From the NCBI GenBank assembly GCA_018240785.1, contig JAFEFC010000038.1, forward strand, positions 1-64,000: a DNA stretch of 64,000 bases, read 5' to 3'. Below are positions 10,110 to 20,047 of this stretch, one piece after another. The notes below the pieces were generated by a model. It was given only the letters and a program-made list of their open reading frames with translations. It was not told where the DNA came from and made no database searches. How positions within the stretch are numbered: position 1 is the first letter of the stretch; each line of letters begins with the position of its first letter. This stretch comes from Pseudomonadota bacterium (lineage in GTDB: Bacteria; Pseudomonadota; Gammaproteobacteria; Burkholderiales; Rhodocyclaceae). The position numbers and the translations under genes are program-made.

Positions 10110-11054
10110 ATGAAGCGATTGAACAAGCGTGCGTTGAAGCAGGTCCGCTTCCTCATCGCGAGTCTGGGTTTTTCGGTGCTGCCCCCGGCCGTCGTGGCTG
10201 GGCAGGAAGAACAGGCCGTCAGGACTGCGTTTGCGGCGCAGGCGCGATACCTCGCCGAGCAGGGCCTGACCTACGAGCACGGCGAAGGCGTGCCGCGCGA
10301 CCAGAAGCATGCGGCGCGCCTGTATTGCGAATCCGCCCGCCTGGGTGACGCTGAGGGCATGTATGCGCTCGGCTGGATGTACGCCAACGGCCGCGGCGTC
10401 GAGCGCAACGACGCCTACGCCGGCACGCTGTTTGCGATGGCGGCGCAACTGGGCCATGTGCACGCGGAGCGCATGTTGCGCTTCACCGGCGAATATACGG
10501 GTGCCGTGCCCGAGTGCCTGCACACGCCGACCGAGACCGTGCTCGAGCATTGGCCGGTGGAGGGCGTCGTCGCCGGCATGGCGCCGGCACGCCGGGAGAT
10601 CGCTCAACTGCTGGTGAAACTGGCGCCGCAATACGGCATACAGCCACAGTTCGCGCTGGCGATCGGCATGACCGAGTCCAACCTCAACCCGGGCGCGGTG
10701 TCACCGAAGAGCGCAATGGGCGTGATGCAGTTGATCCCCGAGACGGCTGAGCGCTTCAACGTGCGCAATCCCTACGACCCCGAGCAGAACATCCGCGGCG
10801 GCCTCGCCTACCTGCGCTGGCTGCTGGCGTACTTCCGCGGCGATATCGCCCTGGCGGCCGCCGGCTACAACGCCGGAGAAGGCGCGGTCGATCGTTACCG
10901 CGGCGTTCCGCCGTTTCGTGAAACGCAGGGCTACGTCGAGCGCATCCTCGCCTTCGTCCGCAGCCGCCATCATCCCTACGACGAACGCATCGTCGCGCCA
11001 AGTGTTGCCGTTTCGGGTCTGCGCACGAGTGCTCAGGGCGCGGGCGAGTCGTGA
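10110..11054 (+). CDS. Sel1-repeat lytic transglycosylase
   Basis: 314-residue exported muralytic enzyme. It has a signal peptide ending near residue 30, two Sel1-type repeats (YEHGEGVPRD and YANGRGVERN), then a C-terminal SLT domain with the catalytic Glu in MTESNLNPGAVSP, the GVMQLIP motif and the AAGYNAGEGAV motif. It should cleave peptidoglycan glycan strands in the periplasm. The start at 10110 has GGAG 8 bases upstream. Its stop overlaps the start of the following protease by 4 bases, so the two are probably co-translated. Confidence 0.87.
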   Translation: MKRLNKRALKQVRFLIASLGFSVLPPAVVAGQEEQAVRTAFAAQARYLAEQGLTYEHGEGVPRDQKHAARLYCESARLGDAEGMYALGWMYANGRGVERNDAYAGTLFAMAAQLGHVHAERMLRFTGEYTGAVPECLHTPTETVLEHWPVEGVVAGMAPARREIAQLLVKLAPQYGIQPQFALAIGMTESNLNPGAVSPKSAMGVMQLIPETAERFNVRNPYDPEQNIRGGLAYLRWLLAYFRGDIALAAAGYNAGEGAVDRYRGVPPFRETQGYVERILAFVRSRHHPYDERIVAPSVAVSGLRTSAQGAGES

Positions 11055-11857
11055 CGGCCGTCGCGACGATCGCCGCTGCGTCGCGTCGACGCGCGCTCCT
11101 GGCCCTTCTTGCGACAGGCATGGCAGCAGCCGCGCTGCCGCGGACTGCCGTGGCCGATCTGGTGCGGATGCTGCCGCAGATCAAGCCGTCGATCGTGGCG
11201 GTCGGCACGTATCAACGCACGCGCAGCCCGGCTTTCCGGTTTCTCGGCACCGGCTTCGCGGTGGGCGATGGCCGGCTGGTCGCGACCAATGCGCACGTCG
11301 TGCCGGAGTCGATCGCCAGCGAGCAGATGGAGATGCTGGTCGTGGTTTCGCCTGGCGAGGAGCAGACCGGCAAGGTTCACCCGGTGCAGCGGGTCGCAAG
11401 CGACCGCGGCCACGACATCGCGCTGCTGCGGTTGCAGGGCGGTGGCGTGCTGCCGCCGCTGCCGCTTGCAACTGGCGAGCAGGTGCAGGAGGGGCAGTCG
11501 GTCGCCTTCACCGGTTTTCCCATCGGCAACGTGCTGGGCATGACGCCCGTGACCCACCGCGGCATCGTCTCGGCCATCACCCCGATCGGCATCCCGCAAG
11601 CCAATTCGCGCGACCTCAATCCTGCGCTGGTGCGTCGCCTGTCGGGCGAGGTGTTTCGCGTCTACCAGCTCGACGCCACGTCCTACCCCGGCAACAGCGG
11701 CAGCCCGCTGTTCGATCCCGAGACCGGCGAGGTCATCGGCATCATGAACATGGTCTTCGTGAAATCGACCAAGGAGAGCGTGCTGACCGACCCCTCGGGC
11801 ATCAGTTACGCCATTCCGGTCGAACACCTGCGCAAGCTGCTGGCGGGCGTCCGGTAG
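11051..11857 (+). CDS. Periplasmic trypsin-like serine protease
   Basis: 268-residue S1-family (DegP-like fold) protease without a PDZ domain. The catalytic triad is readable: His in TNAHVV, Asp in GHDIALL and Ser in GNSGSP. The N-terminus SRRRALLALL followed by a hydrophobic stretch and AVA is a signal peptide, possibly Tat-dependent. The GTG start overlaps the transglycosylase stop by 4 bases (GTGA). The coupling suggests a cell-wall or envelope processing function; the substrate is unknown. Confidence 0.85.
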   Translation: MTAVATIAAASRRRALLALLATGMAAAALPRTAVADLVRMLPQIKPSIVAVGTYQRTRSPAFRFLGTGFAVGDGRLVATNAHVVPESIASEQMEMLVVVSPGEEQTGKVHPVQRVASDRGHDIALLRLQGGGVLPPLPLATGEQVQEGQSVAFTGFPIGNVLGMTPVTHRGIVSAITPIGIPQANSRDLNPALVRRLSGEVFRVYQLDATSYPGNSGSPLFDPETGEVIGIMNMVFVKSTKESVLTDPSGISYAIPVEHLRKLLAGVR

Positions 11858-11872
11858 GACACCATCGCCCGA

Positions 11873-11907
11873 CAAAAAAACCGCAAAGCCTGTAGCTGTG
11901 CGGGTTT
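11873..11907 (-). terminator. Intrinsic terminator after tRNA-Arg
   Basis: On the minus strand the stem pairs AAACCCGCA (11899-11907) with TGCGGTTT (11878-11885) and is followed by a run of Ts. It lies just downstream of the leftward tRNA gene. It may also stop transcription coming from the rightward protease gene, but that side lacks a U-run. Confidence 0.7.
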
Positions 11908-11945
11908 CTGGTCCTTCCTGAGACTGGGCGATAAGGGTGTAAACG

Positions 11946-12017
11946 TCCCGCCACCGGGAATCGAACCCAGATCTGGCGCTTAGGAGGCGCCCGTTCTATC
12001 CATTGAACTATGGCGAG
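11946..12017 (-). tRNA. tRNA-Arg (anticodon CCT)
   Basis: Read leftward, the sequence folds into a standard cloverleaf: acceptor CTCGCCA with TGGCGGG, D-arm GTTC/GAAC, anticodon stem GGCGC/GCGCC with loop CTCCTAA, and a T-arm with GGTTCGATT. The anticodon CCU reads AGG codons. The 3' CCA is not encoded, since CGT follows the discriminator A. No integrase or attachment-site duplication is seen nearby. Confidence 0.9.
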
Positions 12018-12031
12018 ATGAGGCGCGCATT

Positions 12032-14134
12032 CTAGCCGTTCGGGGCGTCCGGTCCAAGCGGCTCGGGCGTATTTGGCGTCGAAGGCGTCGCGCCCGGTAA
12101 GGCATGCTCGGTGGGGATGTCCGCCCTGGGCGCGGGCTTCGCGCCGCGCAAGGGCGGCAGGAAGAACTCCTGTGGTCGCTTCAGGAATCGTTGCAGCAGC
12201 AGGCGGCCGAGGGTGCGGCCCTGGGCGAAGCTGATGCGGCGCGCGCGCATGGCCACCGTCAGGGTCAGCGAGAAGCTCACCGCCAGGTTCACCAAGCCGA
12301 TCAGCAGCACGCCGCCGAGCGCGAAGCTTACCGTCTGCCAGGGCAAGGCAAAGCCCAGTGCCTCGACCGAATAGCCTACGTAGGCCGACGAAAAGGCGAT
12401 GTGCCGGATGTCCAGCGGCAGGCCGAACAGCACGCCCAGCGCCGTCGTGCCGCCCAGCAGGAAGCCGAAGAAGAAGTTGCCGGCGAGCGCGCCCAGGTTG
12501 TTCTCCACATAGCTCGCCACGCGCTGCATGCGCGCCTCGCCCAGCAGGCGGCGCGGCCCGGCCAACTGCAGCAGGCGCTGCGGGATCCGGTTATAAGCCG
12601 AGAGGTTGTCGTAGTAGCCGGCAATGAGGCCCGACAGGAACAGGCACACCCCCGCGATCGCCGCAAAGAACGGCGCCCCATTGCGCGGGTCGATCTCGCC
12701 GAGCAGCGTGTGGGCCTTCTCCGAGGTGATGAAATGCGCGCCGCTGATGGCGTGGACCGCCAGCCCCACGGCGATCGCCACCGGAATGGCCAGGCCGATG
12801 TTGCCGAGGATGGCCGCAAGCTGGCTGCGCACGGTGCGCGCGATGAGATCGGCCAACGCTTCCAGGTCGCGCGTCTTGCCGCTGGCCTCGCCGATGGACG
12901 CTGCGATGGCGTTGGCGGTCATGGCCGGTTGCTTGGTCGCGACGGTGCCGCCAAGGATGTGGATCAGCACGAAACCCAGGCCGTAGTTCAGGCAGAAGGC
13001 GAGCGCCTCGTTGAGCGGCGCCATGCCCTGCTTGCCGAGCACGATCTTGAGCGCCGACATCAGCGCGATGATGACGCCGCCCAGCGCCGCCGAGCTCAGC
13101 ATGCGGAAATACTCGCCGCGCGTGCTGGTGATGTAGTGCTCGCCGGTGCGGCTGGCGCTTTCGGTCATGCGCAGCGACAGCAGCTCGACGTTCTGGCCCC
13201 AGTAGTCGAACAGGTGGTTCTTGCGGCACTCGGCGCGCACCAGTGCCTTGAACAGGCGGATCAGCCGCGGCGCGACGTCGTGCACCACGCGCCGAGTGCG
13301 CAGCTCGTCGAGCACGGCGAGCAGTTCGGCGATGCGTTCGAGGTGCTGTCGCAAGCGCTCCAGTGTGAAGGTCAGCGTCAGGCTGGTGCCGATGCGGGTG
13401 GCGCGCTTGCGAACGCGCTGCAGCACTTCCTCGCACTGGCCGAGCATCACCGTGAGGTGCTTTTCGTCCGCGACCATGACGCCGGGCGTGCTCCACCAGT
13501 CGATGTAGCGCTGGATGTAGGCGAGCAATTCCGCATTCTGGGCGAGGAAGGGCGATTCGTATTCCTCGAGGTTCGGATCGATGCGCACCAGCTCGGGATC
13601 CAGGCCGATGGCCGAGACGTGGTACGACAGCACGCGCAGCGCCTCGAGGATTTCGACGAGGGCGGGCGGTAGGTCGCTGGCATCGTGTTCCGCACGTGGC
13701 TCGGCCTCGTCGAGAACGGTGGCGAAAAAATCCAGCCAGAGTTCGTCCGGGACGGCATTGACCCACACGTCGTCATCGCGGCGGTGGAACACCACCGACA
13801 GCACGTCCTTCATGTAGGCGGTGTCGATGACCTGCGGCAGCAGGCGGCCGGAGATGCGGCGCGACGTTTCCGAGAAGAAGCCAGTGGACGGCAGCAGGCC
13901 GGACGACACATAGAGCGAGACCTGCTTGCGTTCGCGAAACAGGTCGAGTAGCGAGGTGCGAAGCGCGTGGCACAGTTCGGGCCGGCGCGCCAGCGTGTGC
14001 GTCAGCACGCGCAGCGCCTCCGCGGCGCGTTGCGACTGCGACGGGCGCGGTGGTCGCAGGTGCGCGACCAGCTCCGCCCACAACGCTGTAGGGTCTTGAT
14101 CGGGCGAGGTAAATCTTGCGAGAGTCTGTTCCAT
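12032..14134 (-). CDS. Gcr/SpecificRecomb-family membrane protein
   Basis: 700-residue protein of the family annotated as site-specific recombinase (gonococcal Gcr type). The first 370 residues are soluble and helical; the rest contains at least six strongly hydrophobic segments such as GGVIIALMSALKIVLG and AIPVAIAVGLAV. This topology does not look like a DNA recombinase, and no tyrosine or serine recombinase motif is visible, so the database name should be treated with doubt. The start at 14134 has AGGA about 9 bases upstream. The gene is divergent from uup. Confidence 0.75.
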   Translation of the reverse strand: MEQTLARFTSPDQDPTALWAELVAHLRPPRPSQSQRAAEALRVLTHTLARRPELCHALRTSLLDLFRERKQVSLYVSSGLLPSTGFFSETSRRISGRLLPQVIDTAYMKDVLSVVFHRRDDDVWVNAVPDELWLDFFATVLDEAEPRAEHDASDLPPALVEILEALRVLSYHVSAIGLDPELVRIDPNLEEYESPFLAQNAELLAYIQRYIDWWSTPGVMVADEKHLTVMLGQCEEVLQRVRKRATRIGTSLTLTFTLERLRQHLERIAELLAVLDELRTRRVVHDVAPRLIRLFKALVRAECRKNHLFDYWGQNVELLSLRMTESASRTGEHYITSTRGEYFRMLSSAALGGVIIALMSALKIVLGKQGMAPLNEALAFCLNYGLGFVLIHILGGTVATKQPAMTANAIAASIGEASGKTRDLEALADLIARTVRSQLAAILGNIGLAIPVAIAVGLAVHAISGAHFITSEKAHTLLGEIDPRNGAPFFAAIAGVCLFLSGLIAGYYDNLSAYNRIPQRLLQLAGPRRLLGEARMQRVASYVENNLGALAGNFFFGFLLGGTTALGVLFGLPLDIRHIAFSSAYVGYSVEALGFALPWQTVSFALGGVLLIGLVNLAVSFSLTLTVAMRARRISFAQGRTLGRLLLQRFLKRPQEFFLPPLRGAKPAPRADIPTEHALPGATPSTPNTPEPLGPDAPNG

Positions 14135-14270
14135 TCGCCGTCTGTCCTGGATGTTGCCTGCAAAGCGGCAAGGATTGTTGCGCCGCATTATGCGCGAAGC
14201 GGACCGCGATGCGGTCTGGCGGATAAAATCCGGTTTCGATTCTTCTTTCCGGCCCCGCGCCGCGCCCCTC

Positions 14271-16190
<1,920 letters not shown>

Positions 16191-16250
16191 TCCGGTTCCG
16201 CCTTGTCGCCCTGCGGCCACGCTCGCTCCCGCATGGAAGGCTGCAGCCCG

Positions 16251-17156
16251 TCAGCTCAGCAAGACATGTCGGCTGAACCACGCCAGCGCGGCCGCGGCGC
16301 ACAGGAAGACCGCCGCGTGAAAGGCGCTCCACCCCTGGTAGCGGCGCGCGATGCGCGCTGGATCGAGGTCCGAGATCAGGTACAGCCGGCCGTCCGCCGG
16401 GCGCCGCACCACATGCGCCTCGGCCGCCGACAGGGCGGCGTCGCGCTGCTGGCGCACTTCGCGCCGTGCCTGTGCGCGGGCGAGCTCCCATTCGCGCAGG
16501 TCGATCTCGCCGTCGCCGTCGACATCGAAGCGGGCGAGCAGGGCAGTGCGATCCTTCTTCCACTCTGCGAGCAGTTCGCGCACCTGCGCAGCGGCATCGA
16601 ACTCGGGCGTGATGCTGCCCAAGGTCAGGAAGTCGCCCAGCACATACACCGGATCGTGGCGCAGCAGCGACCATTGCGTGTGACGCAGCTCGCCCTGCAC
16701 CACCACGTCGCGGCGTTGCACCAGCATCTCGGCGCCTTCCGGATCCACGGCGCATTCGCCGCTGTCATCGACGACGAGGAAGGACGCGTCGCTCTCGTGG
16801 GTGCGCTCATGGCGCCACTTGCCGTCGCGATCGCGGCGCTCGGTGAGCACGCGATACCACAGCACCGGCAGGCCGTTGAGCGGCGACAGCACCGGCGTGC
16901 CCTGCAGTGGCTGCCCACGGCCGCGCAGTTCGGCGTAGCCCTGCGCGGCCGAGGCGATGCGCGCGGTCGGCGTGTCGAGGATCATGCGCGCATGATGTAG
17001 CGAGCGCAGCCAGCCGTAGAGCCCGGACGCCAGCAGCAGCCCCAGCGCGACGACGGCCGCCCGCCCGGGGCCGGCCCGCAGGGCGAGCGCGACGAGCGCA
17101 AGCTGCGCGAGCGGCAGCGCGGCGTTGAGTCCGTCGCGGCGCAGGCGGACGTGCAT
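16251..17156 (-). CDS. GIDE-domain membrane protein with EF-hand-like loop
   Basis: 301-residue protein with two hydrophobic helices near the N-terminus, a central region resembling the GIDE domain (shared with the eukaryotic MUL1 E3 ligase but without a RING finger), and a final membrane helix near the C-terminus. A complete EF-hand-type loop (DVDGDGEIDLRE) occurs at about residues 206-217 and could bind calcium. The gene lies 27 bases after lemA and is probably co-transcribed with it; LemA and GIDE proteins are commonly neighbours in bacteria. Function unknown. Confidence 0.78.
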   Translation of the reverse strand: MHVRLRRDGLNAALPLAQLALVALALRAGPGRAAVVALGLLLASGLYGWLRSLHHARMILDTPTARIASAAQGYAELRGRGQPLQGTPVLSPLNGLPVLWYRVLTERRDRDGKWRHERTHESDASFLVVDDSGECAVDPEGAEMLVQRRDVVVQGELRHTQWSLLRHDPVYVLGDFLTLGSITPEFDAAAQVRELLAEWKKDRTALLARFDVDGDGEIDLREWELARAQARREVRQQRDAALSAAEAHVVRRPADGRLYLISDLDPARIARRYQGWSAFHAAVFLCAAAALAWFSRHVLLS

Positions 17157-17183
17157 GGGGAAAGCTGCGGCGAGGCGCGGGGA

Positions 17184-17759
17184 TCAGTTGCCGAACAGCG
17201 CCTTCAGGTCGATGTCGGCCTTTTCGGCGGTCGAGAACTCCAGCAGGGGCTGCGCCATGAACTGGAACAGGCGCGCGATGACGAGGTCGGGGAACTGGTC
17301 GATGCGCACGTTGTTCACGTTGACCGCCTCGTTGTAGAGCTCGCGCCGGTCGGCGATGCTGTTCTCGAGCGCGGTGATGCGCGCCTGCAGTTGCATGAAG
17401 TGCTCGTTCGCCTTGAGTTCGGGATAGGCCTCGGCCACCGCGAAGATCTGGCCCAGGCCGCTACGCAGCGCGCTCTCGGCCGCCCCCAGCGCCGCCACGT
17501 CTCGCTGCTCGCGCGCGGTCGCCACGCGCGCCCGCGCCTCGGTGACGCGCGCCAGCGTCGTCGCCTCGAACTGCTTGTACTGCCGGCACACCTCCACCAG
17601 CTTGGGCAATTCGTCGTGGCGCTGCTTGAGCAGCACGTCGATGTTCGCCCAGGCACGCGCGACGTTGTGCTTCAGGCGGACCAGGCCGTTGTAGGCCATG
17701 ACCGTGTAGAGCAGCGCGAGAACTGCGATGCCCGAGAGTACGGCGCCGGAAATGCTCAT
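17184..17759 (-). CDS. lemA: LemA family protein
   Basis: 191-residue protein with one N-terminal membrane helix and a long helical body. The LemA signatures YNGLVRLKHNVARAWANIDVLL and the C-terminal YNEAVNVNNVRIDQFPDLVIA region are clear. The start at 17759 has AGAGG 9 bases upstream; the open frame extends further but without similarity. Together with the following GIDE gene it forms a small envelope operon whose biochemical role is not established. Confidence 0.9.
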   Translation of the reverse strand: MSISGAVLSGIAVLALLYTVMAYNGLVRLKHNVARAWANIDVLLKQRHDELPKLVEVCRQYKQFEATTLARVTEARARVATAREQRDVAALGAAESALRSGLGQIFAVAEAYPELKANEHFMQLQARITALENSIADRRELYNEAVNVNNVRIDQFPDLVIARLFQFMAQPLLEFSTAEKADIDLKALFGN

Positions 17760-17901
17760 CAATCCAGACCTCTTGCTTGTGGAAACCCGTGTTGGCGACA
17801 TCCTATACTCTCGCCGTCGGCCGGGCCGTTGCGCATGCCACGCTGCGCCGTCGATGTGTCGCCGATGTGTTGCTCCTGGGAGAACGTCGATCAATCGCCT
17901 C

Positions 17902-18012
17902 GTGATTCTGTCCCTGCTCGTCATCGCCTGCGGCGCGCTTGCAGCAATCTTCCTCGCCTATCAGCACCCGGCGCTGCTGCTGAACTTCGGCAACCTGCAG
18001 TCCTGCGGCTGA
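17902..18012 (+). CDS. Possible small membrane protein
   Basis: A 36-residue frame with a GTG start encodes one clear transmembrane helix (ILSLLVIACGALAAIFLAY) and ends one base before the converging HDOD stop codon. There is no well-placed ribosome site; the nearest, GGGAGA, is about 18 bases upstream. The coding-like hydrophobic composition is the only support, so it may be a real short gene or chance. Confidence 0.3.
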   Translation: MILSLLVIACGALAAIFLAYQHPALLLNFGNLQSCG

Positions 18013-18013
18013 A

Positions 18014-18877
18014 TCAGTCGGCCGCCGGCGCGGTGGTGAAGCGGCCGCGGTGCTCGTCCGGGACGCCGATGCGCTGCAACAGCACGTCGCGCGGCAGACG
18101 CAGCAATTGCTCGATCTGGTCGATGTCGGTCGGCAGCGCGGCATCGTCCCAGCCGCGCGCGAGGTGGCGGGCGAAGTCGGCGGCCAGCTTCACGGTGCGC
18201 ACGCGCGGGTTTTCGCTCAAGGTTTCGTCGAGCAGATGAACGAGCAGCTCGGGCAGCCGCCAGGCGCGGATCAGGCCGAGCTGGATCTCGTCGGCCGTTG
18301 CCCCGAACACCGACTTTTGCGCCACGGTGCTGCGCAGCGTGGGGTCGGCGTGCTGCATTGCATACACCCGCTGCGTCAGCTCGGGCGCAAACACCCAGCA
18401 CACGATCTCCGTCGCCTCGCGCAGCAGGGCCGCCACGGTGATCTCGTTGGGGTCCAGGTCGTGGCGCACCACCGCCCAGTCGCGGGCGTGATCGGCGGCG
18501 CGGCGCGCATTGCCGATCACCTTCAGCACGCCGATCAGCGCGCGAGGATGGGCCTGCAGCGCGTCCTCGACCGTCGGCAGGTCGGCAAAGGTGTGGAAGA
18601 AGGGCTCGACCCCCATCATCATGATGGCGCGGTCGATCGTCGTGATGTCGTGGTTCTGTGACCTTGCGCGATGGCGCTCGAGGTGGGTGAGCAGGCGCAT
18701 CGTCATCAGCGGATCGCCCAGCACGACTGCAGCGATCCGTTTCGCGTTCACCGTGTCGGCAGCGGCGCGCAGCGCTTCCAGCTCGCGGCGCGTCTTGCGC
18801 AGCACGGGCAGTTCCTGGCTGGAAAAGTGGCGGACGTAATCATCGGCCGAACTCAACGGCGTGGCGGGCAGGGTCAT
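18014..18877 (-). CDS. HDOD domain signalling protein
   Basis: 287-residue single-domain HDOD protein. It shows the helical, HD-like fold with segments such as RRELEALRAAADTVNAKRIAAVVLGDPLMTMRLL split over the first 65 residues and TIDRAIMMMG later. The metal-binding His-Asp pair of true HD hydrolases is not preserved, as is usual for HDOD. Such proteins act in signalling networks, often linked to cyclic di-GMP or stress. The start at 18877 gives the expected family length; the upstream extension is unrelated. Confidence 0.75.
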   Translation of the reverse strand: MTLPATPLSSADDYVRHFSSQELPVLRKTRRELEALRAAADTVNAKRIAAVVLGDPLMTMRLLTHLERHRARSQNHDITTIDRAIMMMGVEPFFHTFADLPTVEDALQAHPRALIGVLKVIGNARRAADHARDWAVVRHDLDPNEITVAALLREATEIVCWVFAPELTQRVYAMQHADPTLRSTVAQKSVFGATADEIQLGLIRAWRLPELLVHLLDETLSENPRVRTVKLAADFARHLARGWDDAALPTDIDQIEQLLRLPRDVLLQRIGVPDEHRGRFTTAPAAD

Positions 18878-18954
18878 CTCAGGGTGGTGCGGACGCTTTC
18901 GTGGGGAGGTTATCGGCTCCCCGGCGGCGAACTGAAGCGGGCGGCTGCAGCGCG

Positions 18955-18984
18955 TGAAGGATTCCACACCCATGTGGCTATAAT
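18955..18984 (+). promoter_or_regulatory. Probable sigma-70 promoter of acuI
   Basis: A perfect -10 box TATAAT lies at 18979-18984, about 45 bases before the acuI start. The -35 region (TGAAGG at 18955-18960, 18 bases upstream) is poor. Confidence 0.4.
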
Positions 18985-19028
18985 CCGGTGATCCACCGAC
19001 ACCATCTTCCACTCAGGAGACACGCTGC

Positions 19029-20024
19029 ATGAGCGCATTCAAGGCCTTCGTCATCGATCAGGATGAAAACAGGAAGGTCGTCAGCCGCCTGACGACGATG
19101 CAGCCGGAGCAGCTCGATGCCGGTGAAGTGCTGATCCGGGTGAGCTATTCCAGCATCAACTACAAGGACGCGCTCGCCGCCACCGGCGCCGGCAAGATCA
19201 TCCGCCGCTTCCCCTGCGTGGGCGGCATCGACCTGTCGGGCGAGGTGGTCGACAGCGCCGATGCGCGTTTCAAGCCCGGTGACAAGGTCGTTGCCACCAG
19301 CTTCGACATCGGCGTGGCGCACCACGGCGGCTATGCCGAATACGCGCGCGTGCCTGCCGGCTGGGTGGTGCCGCTGCCGGCGGGGCTCGATCTGTTCGAG
19401 GCGATGGCGCTGGGCACGGCCGGCTTCACCGCGGCGCTCGGCGTCGTGCGCATGGAGGACAACGGCCTCGCGCCGGCCAACGGCCCGGTCATCGTCACCG
19501 GCGCCACCGGCGGCGTGGGCGGCCTGGCGATCGAGATGCTGGCGCAGCTCGGCTATCACGTCGTCGCGCTCACCGGCAAGGAAGCCGAAAGCGATTACCT
19601 GAGGATGCTGGGTGCGGCCGAGATCAAGCTGCGCTCGTCCATCGACCTCGACAAGGTGCGTCCGCTGGAGGCGGCGCAGTGGGCGGGCGCGGTCGACAAC
19701 GTCGGCGGTCCCATCCTGCACTGGGTGCTGGCGACCATGATGCAGGCCGGCACGGTGGCGAGCATCGGCAACGCCGCGAGCTTCAAGCTCGACACCACCG
19801 TGTTCCCTTTCATCCTGCGCGGCGTCAGCCTGCTCGGCATCGATTCCGGCTATATGGGTTTCCCCACGCGCCAGCGCGTGTGGGACCGGCTGGCGACCGA
19901 CCTCAAGCCGAAGCACCTGGCCGCGGTGACGCGCACCATCGGCTTCGACGAGCTGCCCGGCGCCTTCGACGACTTCATCGCCGGCCGGGTCAAGGGCCGC
20001 ACCGTCGTGCGCATCGGCGCCTGA
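19029..20024 (+). CDS. acuI: Acrylyl-CoA reductase AcuI / YhdH-type oxidoreductase
   Basis: 331-residue medium-chain dehydrogenase without the zinc ligands, of the YhdH/AcuI group that reduces acrylyl-CoA to propionyl-CoA with NADPH. Visible motifs are SSINYKDALAATG near residue 43, the NADPH-binding VTGATGGVGGLA at about 158 and DNVGG at 223. It lies two genes upstream of prpE, which makes propionyl-CoA from propionate, so both products converge on propionyl-CoA. A quinone-reductase annotation is the usual alternative. Confidence 0.85.
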   Translation: MSAFKAFVIDQDENRKVVSRLTTMQPEQLDAGEVLIRVSYSSINYKDALAATGAGKIIRRFPCVGGIDLSGEVVDSADARFKPGDKVVATSFDIGVAHHGGYAEYARVPAGWVVPLPAGLDLFEAMALGTAGFTAALGVVRMEDNGLAPANGPVIVTGATGGVGGLAIEMLAQLGYHVVALTGKEAESDYLRMLGAAEIKLRSSIDLDKVRPLEAAQWAGAVDNVGGPILHWVLATMMQAGTVASIGNAASFKLDTTVFPFILRGVSLLGIDSGYMGFPTRQRVWDRLATDLKPKHLAAVTRTIGFDELPGAFDDFIAGRVKGRTVVRIGA

Positions 20025-20047
20025 CGAGGGCAGGGCCTGGGGCGGGG

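Noticed and set aside
11946-12017. tRNA-Arg as an integration site
   Set aside because: No integrase, flanking repeat of the tRNA 3' end or foreign block is next to it.
12104-13672. 522-codon open frame on the plus strand
   Set aside because: It is the antisense of the Gcr-type gene with Gln/Arg/Ala-rich content only.
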